From DRPG01 sp964655065 (lineage in GTDB: Bacteria > Myxococcota_A > UBA796 > GCA-2862545): a DNA stretch of 64,000 nucleotides. The stretch spans positions 29,816-93,815 of the forward strand of contig CAZZLC010000025.1 of NCBI GenBank assembly GCA_964655065.1, in the 5' to 3' direction. Of the stretch, positions 44,571-54,400 are shown one piece after another. The translations under genes and the position numbers were made by a program. Positions within the stretch are counted from its first letter, which is position 1. Every line of letters begins with the position of its first letter. The notes below the pieces were generated by a model that saw only the letters and a program-made list of their open reading frames with translations, had not been told where the DNA came from and did not search any database.

Positions 44571-45287
44571 TCAGGCCCCCAGGTGTCCGAGCTTGCGCCG
44601 AAGACGCTTCACGCCCTGACCGCAGAGCTGGCAGGCTCGCGACTCCGTGACGCCGAGGTGCCGCCCGACCTCCTTGAGCGGAAGCTCGTGGAAGTAGTAC
44701 AGCGTGATGGCGGTGGCCTCGCGCTCGGGAAGCTTGCCCACCGCTCCGACCACGAGCGTGCGCAGCTCGTTCTCGCCGGTGGAGTCCTCGAGGTCGGTCT
44801 CGCTCGCGACCTGTTCGACGAGCGGCGTCGGGTTGTCGTTGGCGGCTGGCGCGTCGAGCGACAGCAGCTGACGGATCTCCGAATCGCGGACCAGGTTGGA
44901 GTAGTCAGAGAGCGCGATGCCCAGGCGCTCGGCCATCTCCGTATCCGTTGGGGTACGGCCGTGGACCGTGCGCAGGGTCCGCCGGGTGTGCTCGATGGCC
45001 TGGGCCTTGCGTCGCACGGAGTGCGGAACCCAGTCGACGGCGCGAAGCGCATCGAGGATGGCGCCGCGGATCCGATGACGGGCGTAGGTGTCGAACGGCA
45101 CGCCCCGAGAGGGGTTGTACCGGGCGATGCTCTCGATGAGTCCCACCACCCCGACACTGACGAGATCGTCGAGCTCCACGGACTGCGGGAGCCGGCTGTG
45201 AATCTGACGCGCGATGCGCTGGACGAGCGCATAGTGGCGCAAGACGACGTGATTGCGCGAGCGCGATTGCTTCTTCGTGGTTGCCAT
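44571..45287 (-). CDS. FliA/WhiG-type RNA polymerase sigma factor
   Basis: The 238-residue protein is a group 3 sigma factor with regions 2, 3 and 4. LVQRIARQIHSRLPQSVELDDLVSVGVVGLIESI (two stretches) is region 2, HRIRGAILDALRAVDWVPHSVRRK is the typical FliA stretch, and region 4 has LPEREATAITLYYFHELPLKEVGRHLGVTESRACQL. No flagellar genes are nearby, so a WhiG-like role is more likely. GGGGAGG precedes the ATG, and a sigma-54-type promoter sits about 25 bases upstream of the start. Confidence 0.92.
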   Translation of the reverse strand: MATTKKQSRSRNHVVLRHYALVQRIARQIHSRLPQSVELDDLVSVGVVGLIESIARYNPSRGVPFDTYARHRIRGAILDALRAVDWVPHSVRRKAQAIEHTRRTLRTVHGRTPTDTEMAERLGIALSDYSNLVRDSEIRQLLSLDAPAANDNPTPLVEQVASETDLEDSTGENELRTLVVGAVGKLPEREATAITLYYFHELPLKEVGRHLGVTESRACQLCGQGVKRLRRKLGHLGA

Positions 45288-45312
45288 GAGTCAACCTCCC
45301 CGTGCCGCGCAG

Positions 45313-45328
45313 TGCACGGGACGTGCCA
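45313..45328 (-). promoter_or_regulatory. Sigma-54-type promoter before the sigma factor gene
   Basis: On the minus strand TGGCACG-TCCC-GTGCA differs from the consensus TGGCACG-N4-TTGCW at one base; GG and GC are in exact register. The expected start of transcription is near 45303, only 16 bases before the ATG at 45287. It would put one alternative sigma factor under control of another. Confidence 0.62.
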
Positions 45329-45397
45329 GCCGACCAAGGTCCCGTCAGCACGCTCGAACCCAACGAATCACGCGAGTCGAGGTCGGTGCTCCGTGGC

Positions 45398-45433
45398 GCG
45401 AGCGATACGGCGTATGCGTTCGGATACGCTCGC
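45398..45433 (-). terminator. Hairpin after the 1361-residue gene
   Basis: GCGAGCG (45398-45404) pairs with CGCTCGC (45427-45433), 7 bp, just 3 bases past the stop codon. There is no T-run, so it is only terminator-like. It would separate the large operon from the sigma factor gene downstream. Confidence 0.4.
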
Positions 45434-45436
45434 CGG

Positions 45437-48400
45437 TCAGTCGTCGGCGCGCGCGCTCGCCGCGGCCGGGGGGTCGTCGAGGAGACCGCGGAGCTCGTCG
45501 AGGGCAAAGGGGAGCGGAAGCTCTCCGCGGCCCCGCCAGCCCTCGGATCGTGGGGCGACGGTGAGAACCCACGCAGCCGACCACGCGTCGAGCTTGCGAC
45601 CAGGCGCCACGAAGCACCCGTCGACCTCGGGGTCGAGTGGATCGTCGGGGTTCGGGATCATCGCGTCCCAGCCGAGGCCCCGGAGCTGCTCGACGAGCAT
45701 CCGTTCCACCCGCACGTCGTCGACGCTGATCGCCACGAGTCCGCGATGCAGTGCCGCCACGCGGTCGAGCGGGAGCAGGGCCTCCACCACGAGCTGCTCG
45801 GCGCTGCGCTCCATGGAGAAGTCGACGCCAATCTGACTCGCCACGTTGTCGCACTCGGCCACCGCCAGCGGGTTCGGCTCCTCGGACGCCGGACCCGCCA
45901 CGATTCGGAGTGCGACGCGCTCGTCCTCCCGGACCTCCGTCTCCAGACGGATACGCGGTCCCTCGGCGGCCTCGTGGACGAGCAGCATCATGCTCACGAA
46001 CAAGAGCTCGAGAGCCTCCTGACGGACGGTGGTCCGAAGACCCGCGGTCAGTGCGGTCTCGATGCGCCGACCGTCGAGATGGGGGCGGAGTGTGTCGAGC
46101 ATGTCGTGCAGGACGCTATCGAGCCGGGCTGGCTCGGCCATCGGGTCGGGGGCCGGTGGCTGCGACGGGCTCGCGGCGGCCCCGGTCTGCTCGACCAGCT
46201 TCGACCGGAGCTCGCGGGTTCGCGCCCGCTGGTGTTCTGCCTGCTGGGGATCGTGGGTGCTCCAGATCCGGGCGAGCAGGGTGTGAGCATCGAGCTCCAC
46301 CCAGCGCTGTCGCTGGAGTGCGGACGTCTGGAGCGTCCGCTCGATGGCGTGTCGGGCCCGAGCCAGATCACCGTCTCCAGTGGCCTGGTGGGCCTCGACG
46401 AGCCACCAGAAGGGCTCCAGGCTGGGGTTGCGCCGCGCACGGCGCCGGAGCTGACGGACCCGCCGGCGGGTCTGCTGAACGAACGGTTCCCCCCGCCACA
46501 CGCCCACCCAGGAGAGCGCCACGAGAGCGAGATCCGTGCCCACGGAGCTGCGCAGAACCCCGCGTCTCGCGGCGACCCAGGCGCGGGTGGCGTACTGGTG
46601 CGCCGTCACGACCTCGTCGACCTCGATCCAGGCCAGCGCGGCGATGGCATCCGCCCAGATGCCGACGACGGTGTTCGGCGGCGGACCCTCGGGGGCGACG
46701 ACCGGTCCGGGGGCTCGCCCGGACCGGACCCGCAGCCAGCTCGTCAGCGCGTCGAGCAAGGACCCGAAGTCTTGCTCGTGCTGTCGGCGCGCGGTCCGTC
46801 GAAGCGCGTCCACCCTCGCCTCGAGCGTCCGGACCGGCTCGCAGAGCAGCTGGTGGACGACGAGGGCAGCCTCCGCGAGGGCCTGGAGGGGTGTCTCCTC
46901 GGCGGCTTCGAAGCGCTTCGCGGAGCGCTCGAGCGCGTACACCACGTCTGCGGAACGGCCAGTGGACCACCACCGCTCGGCCCGTCCGAGCCAGGCGAGG
47001 CCCTCCGCGAAGGGGTCACCGCTGCCTCGGGCATCCTCGATGGCCCCGGCCAGCGTCGCCTGCGCCCACGCGGGCAGGAGGGTGCCCAGCGGTCCCCGAG
47101 CGAGCTGGATGCGCGCGTGACGCTGTCCAGCAACGTCGTCGGTGCGTCGCGCGATCAGGATGCCGCGGAGCCAGAGGATGGGAAGCCGAGCCGCCTCCGC
47201 GACGGGCATGCGATCGACGAGGGCTCGGTTCAGCGCCCCGAGCGAGCGCAGCGCGGCAGGGCCGAGTCTCGCCCCCAGGCCGAGGGTCGCTCGCAGCACC
47301 TGCCAGGTCGCGGCGAGCGGACGCCGGGGCACGGGGTGTCCGAGGCGCCCGAGAGCGTCGTCCACGAGGCGCATGGTGGGGCCAGGGCTGCGCACCACGA
47401 GGGCCCGACTCGCGCGATCCGCGATGGCGAGAACGTCCTCCGGCCCGCCGGCATGGTCGAGCGCCGTGCGATAGGCGTCGAGCGCCTCGTCGATGCAGCC
47501 CGTCAACAGCAATGAATCAGCCCTGCCCCGGTGGGCCCGACGCTGCACGAGAGGCTCGGGGTCCCAGATCGCAGCCCGCTCGAAGTGCCACCGCGCGCGC
47601 TCGAAGTTGAGGTGGTGCAGCTGCTCCTCGGCTGCCCGCAGGTGGCGCTGGGCGAGCGACGGATCCAGCCCCCCGACCCTTCCGCAGTCGTCGTGGAAGA
47701 CGAGGGCCGAGGTGGAGACCTCGGGTTGACGAGCCAGGTAGCGGGCCATCGCGCGGTGCGCGTTGCGACGCCGTTCCGACGATGCGCGAGCGATCACCTC
47801 GCGCCGAACGTCGCCCGTGGTGAATCGAATCACCGGCCCCTCGGTCCGCACGAGGCCACGGGCCCGCAGGGTGTTGAGCCGCTCGCGCAGCCGCTCGACC
47901 GGCCAACGCGAGAGCTGCTGGAGCGCCCGGGCCCCTCCACGTCCTCCCTCCACCGCGAGGAGCAGCGCGAGCCAGCGGGTGTCGTCGTCGAGGTCGGCGA
48001 GGGCCACGCGCTCGAACCGCGGGGTGGTGGACAGTCGCCAGGTGATGCGGTTCTCGACCACCCCCTCGGAGATCGCCCACTGCAACATCTCGCCGAGCTG
48101 GGCGGGCCAACCGTCGCCTTGCTCGAGCAACCAGTCCGCGATGGCCTGCGGGTCGTCGATGGGACCGGGGAGCGTCCCTCGCAGCCAGTCCACGACCTCC
48201 TCGGGAGACAACGGACCGAGGGTGAGCACGTCCCGCGCCGGCTCTCCGTGGGTGTCGGTGCGAACGATCGCCGTGCAGTGGGCCTCACCGTCAGCAAGCA
48301 GGCGTCGCACGAGGGCTCGGATGGCGCCCGAGGACTCGTCGAAGCGGTCGACGAGGAGGACGAGCGGATGCTGGGGGGAGCCGACCGCAGCGAGCAGAGC

Positions 48401-49522
48401 GACCAGCCGGGTGAGGCGCCGCGGATACTCGCGGACCACCCGATGGCGGGGAGGCGGCGGACCGAACCACGCCTCGAACCTCCGGTCGAACACGCACAGC
48501 TCGGTCGCTCCTTCGCCGACGTGACGACCGATCCGGGTGACGATGTCCCGACGGCGGGCACTCTCCAGGGACTCGAAGGTCTCGGCGAGCGCGGTGACCA
48601 GACCGTCGAAGTGGGGTCGCGCGCAGCGGACGACCACCGCGTCGGCCTCGAGCCGCTCCGCCGCGTGGAGCAGGAGCCGTGACCGGCCGGAGCCCGACGG
48701 CCCTCGAAGCACGAGCGACGTCGGACCCGTCTGGCGGGCTGCGTCGACCGTCTGCTGGACGATCGCCATCGCGTCCACGCGCCCCACGAACGGCGTCTCG
48801 TCTGCCAGCAGCTGCGGCGGACCCACCACCGGCGGCGGCGGGGCGAGGCCGGCGAGCAACTCGGCCGCGCTCGATACCCGACGGCTCACCTCCGCTGGCC
48901 AGCCCTCGCCGCCGATCTGCCGCTGGAGGGCCTCGACGTCGTCGAGCTGGACCCCGGACCGCTCTGCCTGCTCCACGGAGAGCAGCCAGGACCAGTCGAC
49001 GAAGTGGACCCGGCCGTCCGTACCGAGTCGCCAGTCCTCCGCGGTCCAGCGTACCCGGCTCCAACCGGCCTCGTGGAGCCGCGCGAGCAACCGCGCGAGG
49101 TCGTGTGCGATCTGGCGTCGGTGGTCGTCACTGAGCTCGGGCGGCGCCGGCTCGACGGGGCGCGCTACGATGGCGAGCCCGTCGTCGGTGGCGAGCACCG
49201 CGTAGACCCGGGTGACGTCGTCGACCATGGCGTCGAGCACGGCGAAGACCCGGTCTCGGGTCGCCTCGTCCGCGGAGAGAAAGACGAGCTCGAGCCGATG
49301 GTGGGGTGGCACGCCGAAGCGGCGCTTGAGGTCGGTCGCCGTGACCTGCCAACCCGCGATGCGGTGCCGCAAAGGCCCGATGACGCAGAAGCGGCGAGAG
49401 AGCAGGATCGAACCGGGCTCGGTGTTGAAGGGATCCGGAGCCAGAGCGGTCGGGAGTCGGGCCACCGCCAACGCGCCGCGACGCAGTCCCGCGTCTTCGC
49501 CTTCTGGTTCCACGGCCGCCAT
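45437..49522 (-). CDS. 1361-residue multi-domain protein of decayed signalling domains
   Basis: Order of parts: residues 25-225 resemble a Ser/Thr kinase fold with the catalytic loop decayed (RWTAEDWRLGTDGRVHFVDWSW in two stretches, where active kinases have HRDLKPxN and DFG); residues 265-520 are a P-loop ATPase of STAND type, with Walker A GPSGSGRS (Arg280 in place of Lys) and Walker B LVLLVDRFDE; residues 560-1130 are helical TPR-like repeats; residues 1130-1240 resemble a histidine kinase core without N, G1 or G2 box; residues 1250-1361 look like a receiver without phosphoacceptor Asp. It lies 2 bases downstream of a lipoprotein gene. Role unknown, possibly a sensor scaffold. Confidence 0.8.
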   Translation of the reverse strand: MAAVEPEGEDAGLRRGALAVARLPTALAPDPFNTEPGSILLSRRFCVIGPLRHRIAGWQVTATDLKRRFGVPPHHRLELVFLSADEATRDRVFAVLDAMVDDVTRVYAVLATDDGLAIVARPVEPAPPELSDDHRRQIAHDLARLLARLHEAGWSRVRWTAEDWRLGTDGRVHFVDWSWLLSVEQAERSGVQLDDVEALQRQIGGEGWPAEVSRRVSSAAELLAGLAPPPPVVGPPQLLADETPFVGRVDAMAIVQQTVDAARQTGPTSLVLRGPSGSGRSRLLLHAAERLEADAVVVRCARPHFDGLVTALAETFESLESARRRDIVTRIGRHVGEGATELCVFDRRFEAWFGPPPPRHRVVREYPRRLTRLVALLAAVGSPQHPLVLLVDRFDESSGAIRALVRRLLADGEAHCTAIVRTDTHGEPARDVLTLGPLSPEEVVDWLRGTLPGPIDDPQAIADWLLEQGDGWPAQLGEMLQWAISEGVVENRITWRLSTTPRFERVALADLDDDTRWLALLLAVEGGRGGARALQQLSRWPVERLRERLNTLRARGLVRTEGPVIRFTTGDVRREVIARASSERRRNAHRAMARYLARQPEVSTSALVFHDDCGRVGGLDPSLAQRHLRAAEEQLHHLNFERARWHFERAAIWDPEPLVQRRAHRGRADSLLLTGCIDEALDAYRTALDHAGGPEDVLAIADRASRALVVRSPGPTMRLVDDALGRLGHPVPRRPLAATWQVLRATLGLGARLGPAALRSLGALNRALVDRMPVAEAARLPILWLRGILIARRTDDVAGQRHARIQLARGPLGTLLPAWAQATLAGAIEDARGSGDPFAEGLAWLGRAERWWSTGRSADVVYALERSAKRFEAAEETPLQALAEAALVVHQLLCEPVRTLEARVDALRRTARRQHEQDFGSLLDALTSWLRVRSGRAPGPVVAPEGPPPNTVVGIWADAIAALAWIEVDEVVTAHQYATRAWVAARRGVLRSSVGTDLALVALSWVGVWRGEPFVQQTRRRVRQLRRRARRNPSLEPFWWLVEAHQATGDGDLARARHAIERTLQTSALQRQRWVELDAHTLLARIWSTHDPQQAEHQRARTRELRSKLVEQTGAAASPSQPPAPDPMAEPARLDSVLHDMLDTLRPHLDGRRIETALTAGLRTTVRQEALELLFVSMMLLVHEAAEGPRIRLETEVREDERVALRIVAGPASEEPNPLAVAECDNVASQIGVDFSMERSAEQLVVEALLPLDRVAALHRGLVAISVDDVRVERMLVEQLRGLGWDAMIPNPDDPLDPEVDGCFVAPGRKLDAWSAAWVLTVAPRSEGWRGRGELPLPFALDELRGLLDDPPAAASARADD

Positions 49523-49524
49523 CG

Positions 49525-51459
49525 TCAGTTCCAGCTCACCTCGACCAACGGGACGACGTCCTGGGACGGGTTGACCCGAGACACCCGATTGGTGGCTCCC
49601 CCCGGGACGAGAACGAACGGGCGGATGTTGGGATTGTACGAGAAGCCGTCGGGAATCGCGCCCACGTCTTCGAGCGTCACCGGGCCAACCTCACCAACGC
49701 GGTAAAAAAAGAAGACCGGGTCCCCCGACACCGAGAGATCCGCCTCGCGAACCCCGTCGTTGTCGCCGTCGCCCGACGCGGTGGCGATGCCCGCGTCGAC
49801 CGAGAAGGTGAACTGCCACCCATCGGCACTCGGCAAGACGCCCGAGCGCAACAGGAAGCTGATCGCGCCGTCGTCGGAGACGTACCGCTCGTCCTCGATC
49901 ACCCGGTTCTCCTGGATCCCCGAGCGGGTGCCTTCGACCTCCCAGGTGCCGAGGGTCTGATCGAACCGCGCCGCCCAGGACTCGGGCTGGGCGATCCCGG
50001 CACAGCGATTGACGGTGACTCGGTTGGGCTGCTCGTCGACCCGCACCCGGAAGCGGCCGAGGAACTCGCTGGGGTCCGGCATGCCGTCCGGCGTGATGTC
50101 CGTGGAGAGGGAGCCAGCCCGGGTCGCGAGGTTGGTCTCGGGACCGTCGATGTCCTGGACGAGGCAACCCGTGGCCTCGTGGGCGAAGACGACGCGTCCG
50201 TCGGCGAGGCTCACCGCTACGGCGCGGGTGACCACGCGCTCCTCGTCGTCGTCGAGCTCGGGAGCTCGAAAGGGCCACGGCATGGCCTCGATGCCCTGGA
50301 CGGTCTCCGAGAAGGGAATCCCCTGCTCGCCGGGTCGAGCGGGGTTCACGTCGAGGAGCTGGCTCGTCGTCGGGTCGTGGCGCCACAGCGAGGCGCCGTC
50401 GATCGGCACCACGAAGCGGACGTCCGTCGTCGGGTCGCCCGACGTCAGGCGCAGACCCGCCACGTCGAGCGAGGGCCAGGGCAGCGGGTGCTCGACCACC
50501 GCGTCCGTTCCGAAGGGAACCTCGTAGTAGGCGGGCCGCGTGGCGTCCGCGACGAGGAGTCCGCCCTCCTCGGAGACCGACAGCCGGTGGGGTTCGGCAC
50601 CGTCAGGCAGGGGGACCTCGACGAGAGGTACGGTCGCCCCGCTGTCGAATCCGAGCAGCGTCGCGGGCTCGACGAACGCGAGACGCGAGACGCCGCTGTC
50701 GTCACGCACGATCAGCGCGAGCCAAGACTGATCGGCGGCGAGCTCGAGGGCGAGCGGCACTCCGCCGACGTCGAGCTCGCGGAGGCCCGGGAGCTCGGTG
50801 CGGACGACAAAGGGCTCGGCGCCCTCGGTCGGGGCTGGGATGGCCTCGACCTGGAGCCGTCGGTCCTCGGCCGACCACGGCAGCTCCGAGGACCGGATGC
50901 GGCTCGGCTGCAGACCGCTCCGCGACCCTTCCACCGTCCACTCCCGCTCGTCATCGGGCCCTACAGTGGGCGTGAAGGTCCAGTCCTCGGTCGTCGTCCA
51001 GCCGCGCTTCACGTCGACCACGACCTCGTCACCGAGCTCCTCCTCGTTGGCGATGCGGGGCGGCGGCGCCTCGCAGAAGCGATCGGTCTCGCCATCGGGA
51101 CACGGCGTGAGGTAGTCGACGACGACCAGTTGCTCGAAGGCCCGGTCCGCCACGATCACGGTGACCTCGTCGGTCTCCGGCGCGTAGACGGCAATCGACG
51201 ACAGGAGCCGACGATCGCCCGTAGGAAGCTGGTTCGCGGGCAGGAACGAGCCCGTGGGGTCGTCGGTGAGGAACCGGCCCTGCTTGAGGGCGAGGAGCAC
51301 GACCTGGCCGCCGAGCCCGTTGGCCACGAAGCCCACCGGCTCCTCGAAGGGGCCTCCGACCTCGGGTTGCAGCACCGCAGCGGCGCGGGGGAGCTCGAAG
51401 GTCGGAGCCGGCAGCTCGAAGTCCGTGCACGAGGCGAGCAGAGCGAAGGTCACGATCAT
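49525..51459 (-). CDS. Large lipoprotein, beta-propeller-like (644 residues)
   Basis: A short signal peptide ends in a good lipobox (MIVTFALLASC). The mature protein has repeated strands of YVTN/NHL type (VAVSLADGRVVFAHEATG, GGLLVADATRPAYYEVPFG), so one or more beta-propellers are likely, with two similar GTWEVEGTRSGIQENRVIE-like blocks. No catalytic motif is seen. It starts with ATG overlapping the stop of the next larger lipoprotein gene (ATGA) and is followed by the 1361-residue gene 2 bases later. Confidence 0.8.
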   Translation of the reverse strand: MIVTFALLASCTDFELPAPTFELPRAAAVLQPEVGGPFEEPVGFVANGLGGQVVLLALKQGRFLTDDPTGSFLPANQLPTGDRRLLSSIAVYAPETDEVTVIVADRAFEQLVVVDYLTPCPDGETDRFCEAPPPRIANEEELGDEVVVDVKRGWTTTEDWTFTPTVGPDDEREWTVEGSRSGLQPSRIRSSELPWSAEDRRLQVEAIPAPTEGAEPFVVRTELPGLRELDVGGVPLALELAADQSWLALIVRDDSGVSRLAFVEPATLLGFDSGATVPLVEVPLPDGAEPHRLSVSEEGGLLVADATRPAYYEVPFGTDAVVEHPLPWPSLDVAGLRLTSGDPTTDVRFVVPIDGASLWRHDPTTSQLLDVNPARPGEQGIPFSETVQGIEAMPWPFRAPELDDDEERVVTRAVAVSLADGRVVFAHEATGCLVQDIDGPETNLATRAGSLSTDITPDGMPDPSEFLGRFRVRVDEQPNRVTVNRCAGIAQPESWAARFDQTLGTWEVEGTRSGIQENRVIEDERYVSDDGAISFLLRSGVLPSADGWQFTFSVDAGIATASGDGDNDGVREADLSVSGDPVFFFYRVGEVGPVTLEDVGAIPDGFSYNPNIRPFVLVPGGATNRVSRVNPSQDVVPLVEVSWN

Positions 51460-54400
51460 CGGTTGACGATCCAGGCGACGACCTCCTGGAAGGAGGCGCT
51501 GGTGGGGTCGACGTCGAGGACGGCGAGCGTGCTGCTCGCGAGGTTGCCCTCGACCTCGCCGACATAGTTGGCCACGACGGCGTACCTGCCGTCGGGTGCG
51601 ATCTTCACGACGTGAGGGTTCTCACCCACGTTCGGGATCCAGGCGACCAGCTCGCCGAACGGCCCGACGTCGAGGTCGAACATCGCGACCCCGTTGCCCC
51701 GAAAGTGCGTCACGACCAGCGTCCGCCCATCCGGTGTGAGCGCCATGCCAGCTCCGCCGATGAACGTCCGCGTGGTCGAGGCTCCCGCGTCGACCGAGAG
51801 GCTCGGCAGCGGGAGCAGGCCCGCGGCCGGGACAGAGACGAGCTCCTTGTCGTCATCGTCCACAATGGGAGCCAGGTCGACCACCGCCACCCCGTCGGGC
51901 TCGGTCGACGTCAGGTACAACACGTTGCGGAGCGGGTCCACGAGTGCATCACGGAAGCCGCCCGTGGTCAAGAAGGCGAGATCGACCTCGAGCACCCCCT
52001 CGATGTCGAGGAAGTTCGTGTCCGGAAAGCCGGTGGACCCGTCGTCACGAACGTCGACCACGGTGATCCGGTCGGAGACCCCCAGGGTCGACGTCTTGGA
52101 CGTCACGTAGAGAAATCCACGCTCCGAGTCGAGGGTCAGCGAGGTCATCCCCTCGCCGTCGGTGGCGAACTCCTCCTGAGTCTGAGCGAGCTCGATGACG
52201 GTGCTCGGGGAACCCGGACGGCTGGGCGGGCGGCTCGTTCGGAAGCGGATGCGATCGCCGGCCGACGCCAGACGAAGGGCGGGAAAGAGGCCCGGCCGAC
52301 CGTCGATCACGGAGAGGACACCGCGCCCGACTCGCCTCGCGAGGCCGTCGTAGCCCGCATACAGGAACTCGGTCCCGTCGGGCCCGGAGAAGGGAACGGG
52401 CGACTCCACGCCGAATGCGGCAAAGGTGCCAGGCAGAGTCGCGATCGCAGGCTGGGGCGCGCCCGATTCGTCGTCGTCGACCCAGGCGGCCCACTGGTCG
52501 GGGGCCCCCTGTCGCGCGATGCCGAGGGTCCAGGTGCCGTCGAGGAGTCCGGAGTACAGCAGCAGGGTCTCGCCATCGACCTCGACCGGGGCGGGGTCTT
52601 TTACGCCCTCGGAGTCGAAGGCCCCCACCGTCTCCGGGTCGAAGATCGGGACGGCGCGGTCACGCACGAAGCGGTCACGCACCGAGCTCGCGCGCATGCG
52701 ACCAATGGTGCAGGTGGAGCCATCGTCGGCGGTGTACCACAGCCGCACCTGCAGAGACTGGGCATCCACGTCGATCCCGTGCGGGATGCGGGCGATGCCG
52801 TCGAAGTCGGATTCGCCAGGGGCATCGACGATCTCGACCACTCCGTCGGCGCGATCGATGCTCCAGCTCACCCCGTCGCTCGACGTCGCGCGTCGCAGGG
52901 AGATCCGCTGGGGCCCGCGCAGGGCATAGATCATCACGAGCTCGTCGCCATCGGAGGTGACCACCGGCGAGAACGCCTGACGCCCCACGTCGTCGACCAG
53001 CTGCGCCTGCAGCTCGGCTCCTCCGGCCAGGCGCTCGTAGCGCCCTCCGCCGAGGTCCTCGAGGATCGCGATGCCCGCATCCTGCTCGATCCCGGGTCGA
53101 CAGCCCACGGGCACCACGCCAGCCGCGTCATCGGGGTCCGGTCCGTTCAGGGTGGTCGCGAAGACGAGGGACCGGCCCTGGTGCTCGACGACCGACACCG
53201 GCAAGAGGCCGAGCTTGGCGAGCGGCGCCCCTGCGACGTCGTTCGAGACCTCGTGACCGTGCACCACCGTCAGTCCGAACCCGCCGAGAGCGGTGCGGAC
53301 GCCCTCCCCGGCGGCAATCTCGCCGATCCGGCCGATGCTGGCTCCCTCGATGCGGAAGGTGGCCGCCGCCGAGTACAACACCGCGGCTCGCGGAGGCCTT
53401 CCGGGGCCAGCCACGTCCTCGAGCACCGTCACCGGCTCGGACCAGGCCAGCCCGTCCGCGCTCCGCGCGTGGGCCAGGTCCCAGCCGTCGACGGTCTGCC
53501 GTGCGAACCAGACCTGGTACTGACCATCGACGAACGTGACCGTGGGCGCCGCGACGGACGTGGAGGCCGACAGCACCGTGGTGGGCTCGTCGAACGTGAC
53601 GCCGTCGATGCTCGCGGTGTGCGCGATGGTGCTGACCCCGGTCGTGGCGTCCTCGACGGTGAGCCACATCCGCTGCCGGCGCACGCGGCCGTCGAGGCGC
53701 ACGAAGGGGTCGGCGTAGTTGATCCCATCGGGCACGGCCTGGAAGGCAGGCTCGCGGATGCTGCCGCCGAGTCCCTCCGCGAGGACGACACTGGCGCTCT
53801 CGATTCGAGACGCCCCCCCCTCCCGCACGGCGAAGTACACTCGCTGCTCGAGGCCGAGGTCGACGAGGGAGGGCCCGGAGAGCTCCTCGCCTTCGGCGGC
53901 GAAGACCAGGGTGTCGGGAAGGCTCCACTCCCCGCCGAGCCCGAGCGAGGCGCGGATCTCGATTCCGTCACCCTCGGGGCTCTCCGAGAGCAGCCGGAGC
54001 TCACCCGATGGATCGACGTCGACGAACGGTCGGGCGCCGACCACGAGCTCGCCAACCGTGGCGACGTCGGGGTCGGCGGAGGCCACGAGCCCCTCCTCGG
54101 GACCGAAGCCCGACGGCAGGTAGGTCACCCCGTCGGGCGAGTCGTAGCGCAACAGGCCAGTGGCCTCTTCGTCGAGGGCGACCGGAACAAAGAGCCGCCG
54201 GGTGCCCGAGATGTAGGTGAGGTCGTAGGTCTCGTTGAGGAGCTCGCGCCGATCCGTGACCTCCGTGAAGGCGACCTCGAACACGGAACCGCTGGAGTCG
54301 AGATCACCCGAGACCGGTCGGCCCACCCCGCCCTCGGTCGCGGCGTCGCGCGTGACGAACTCGCCCTCGTCCAGCTCCACGAGGCTGATCGAGTGATCGG

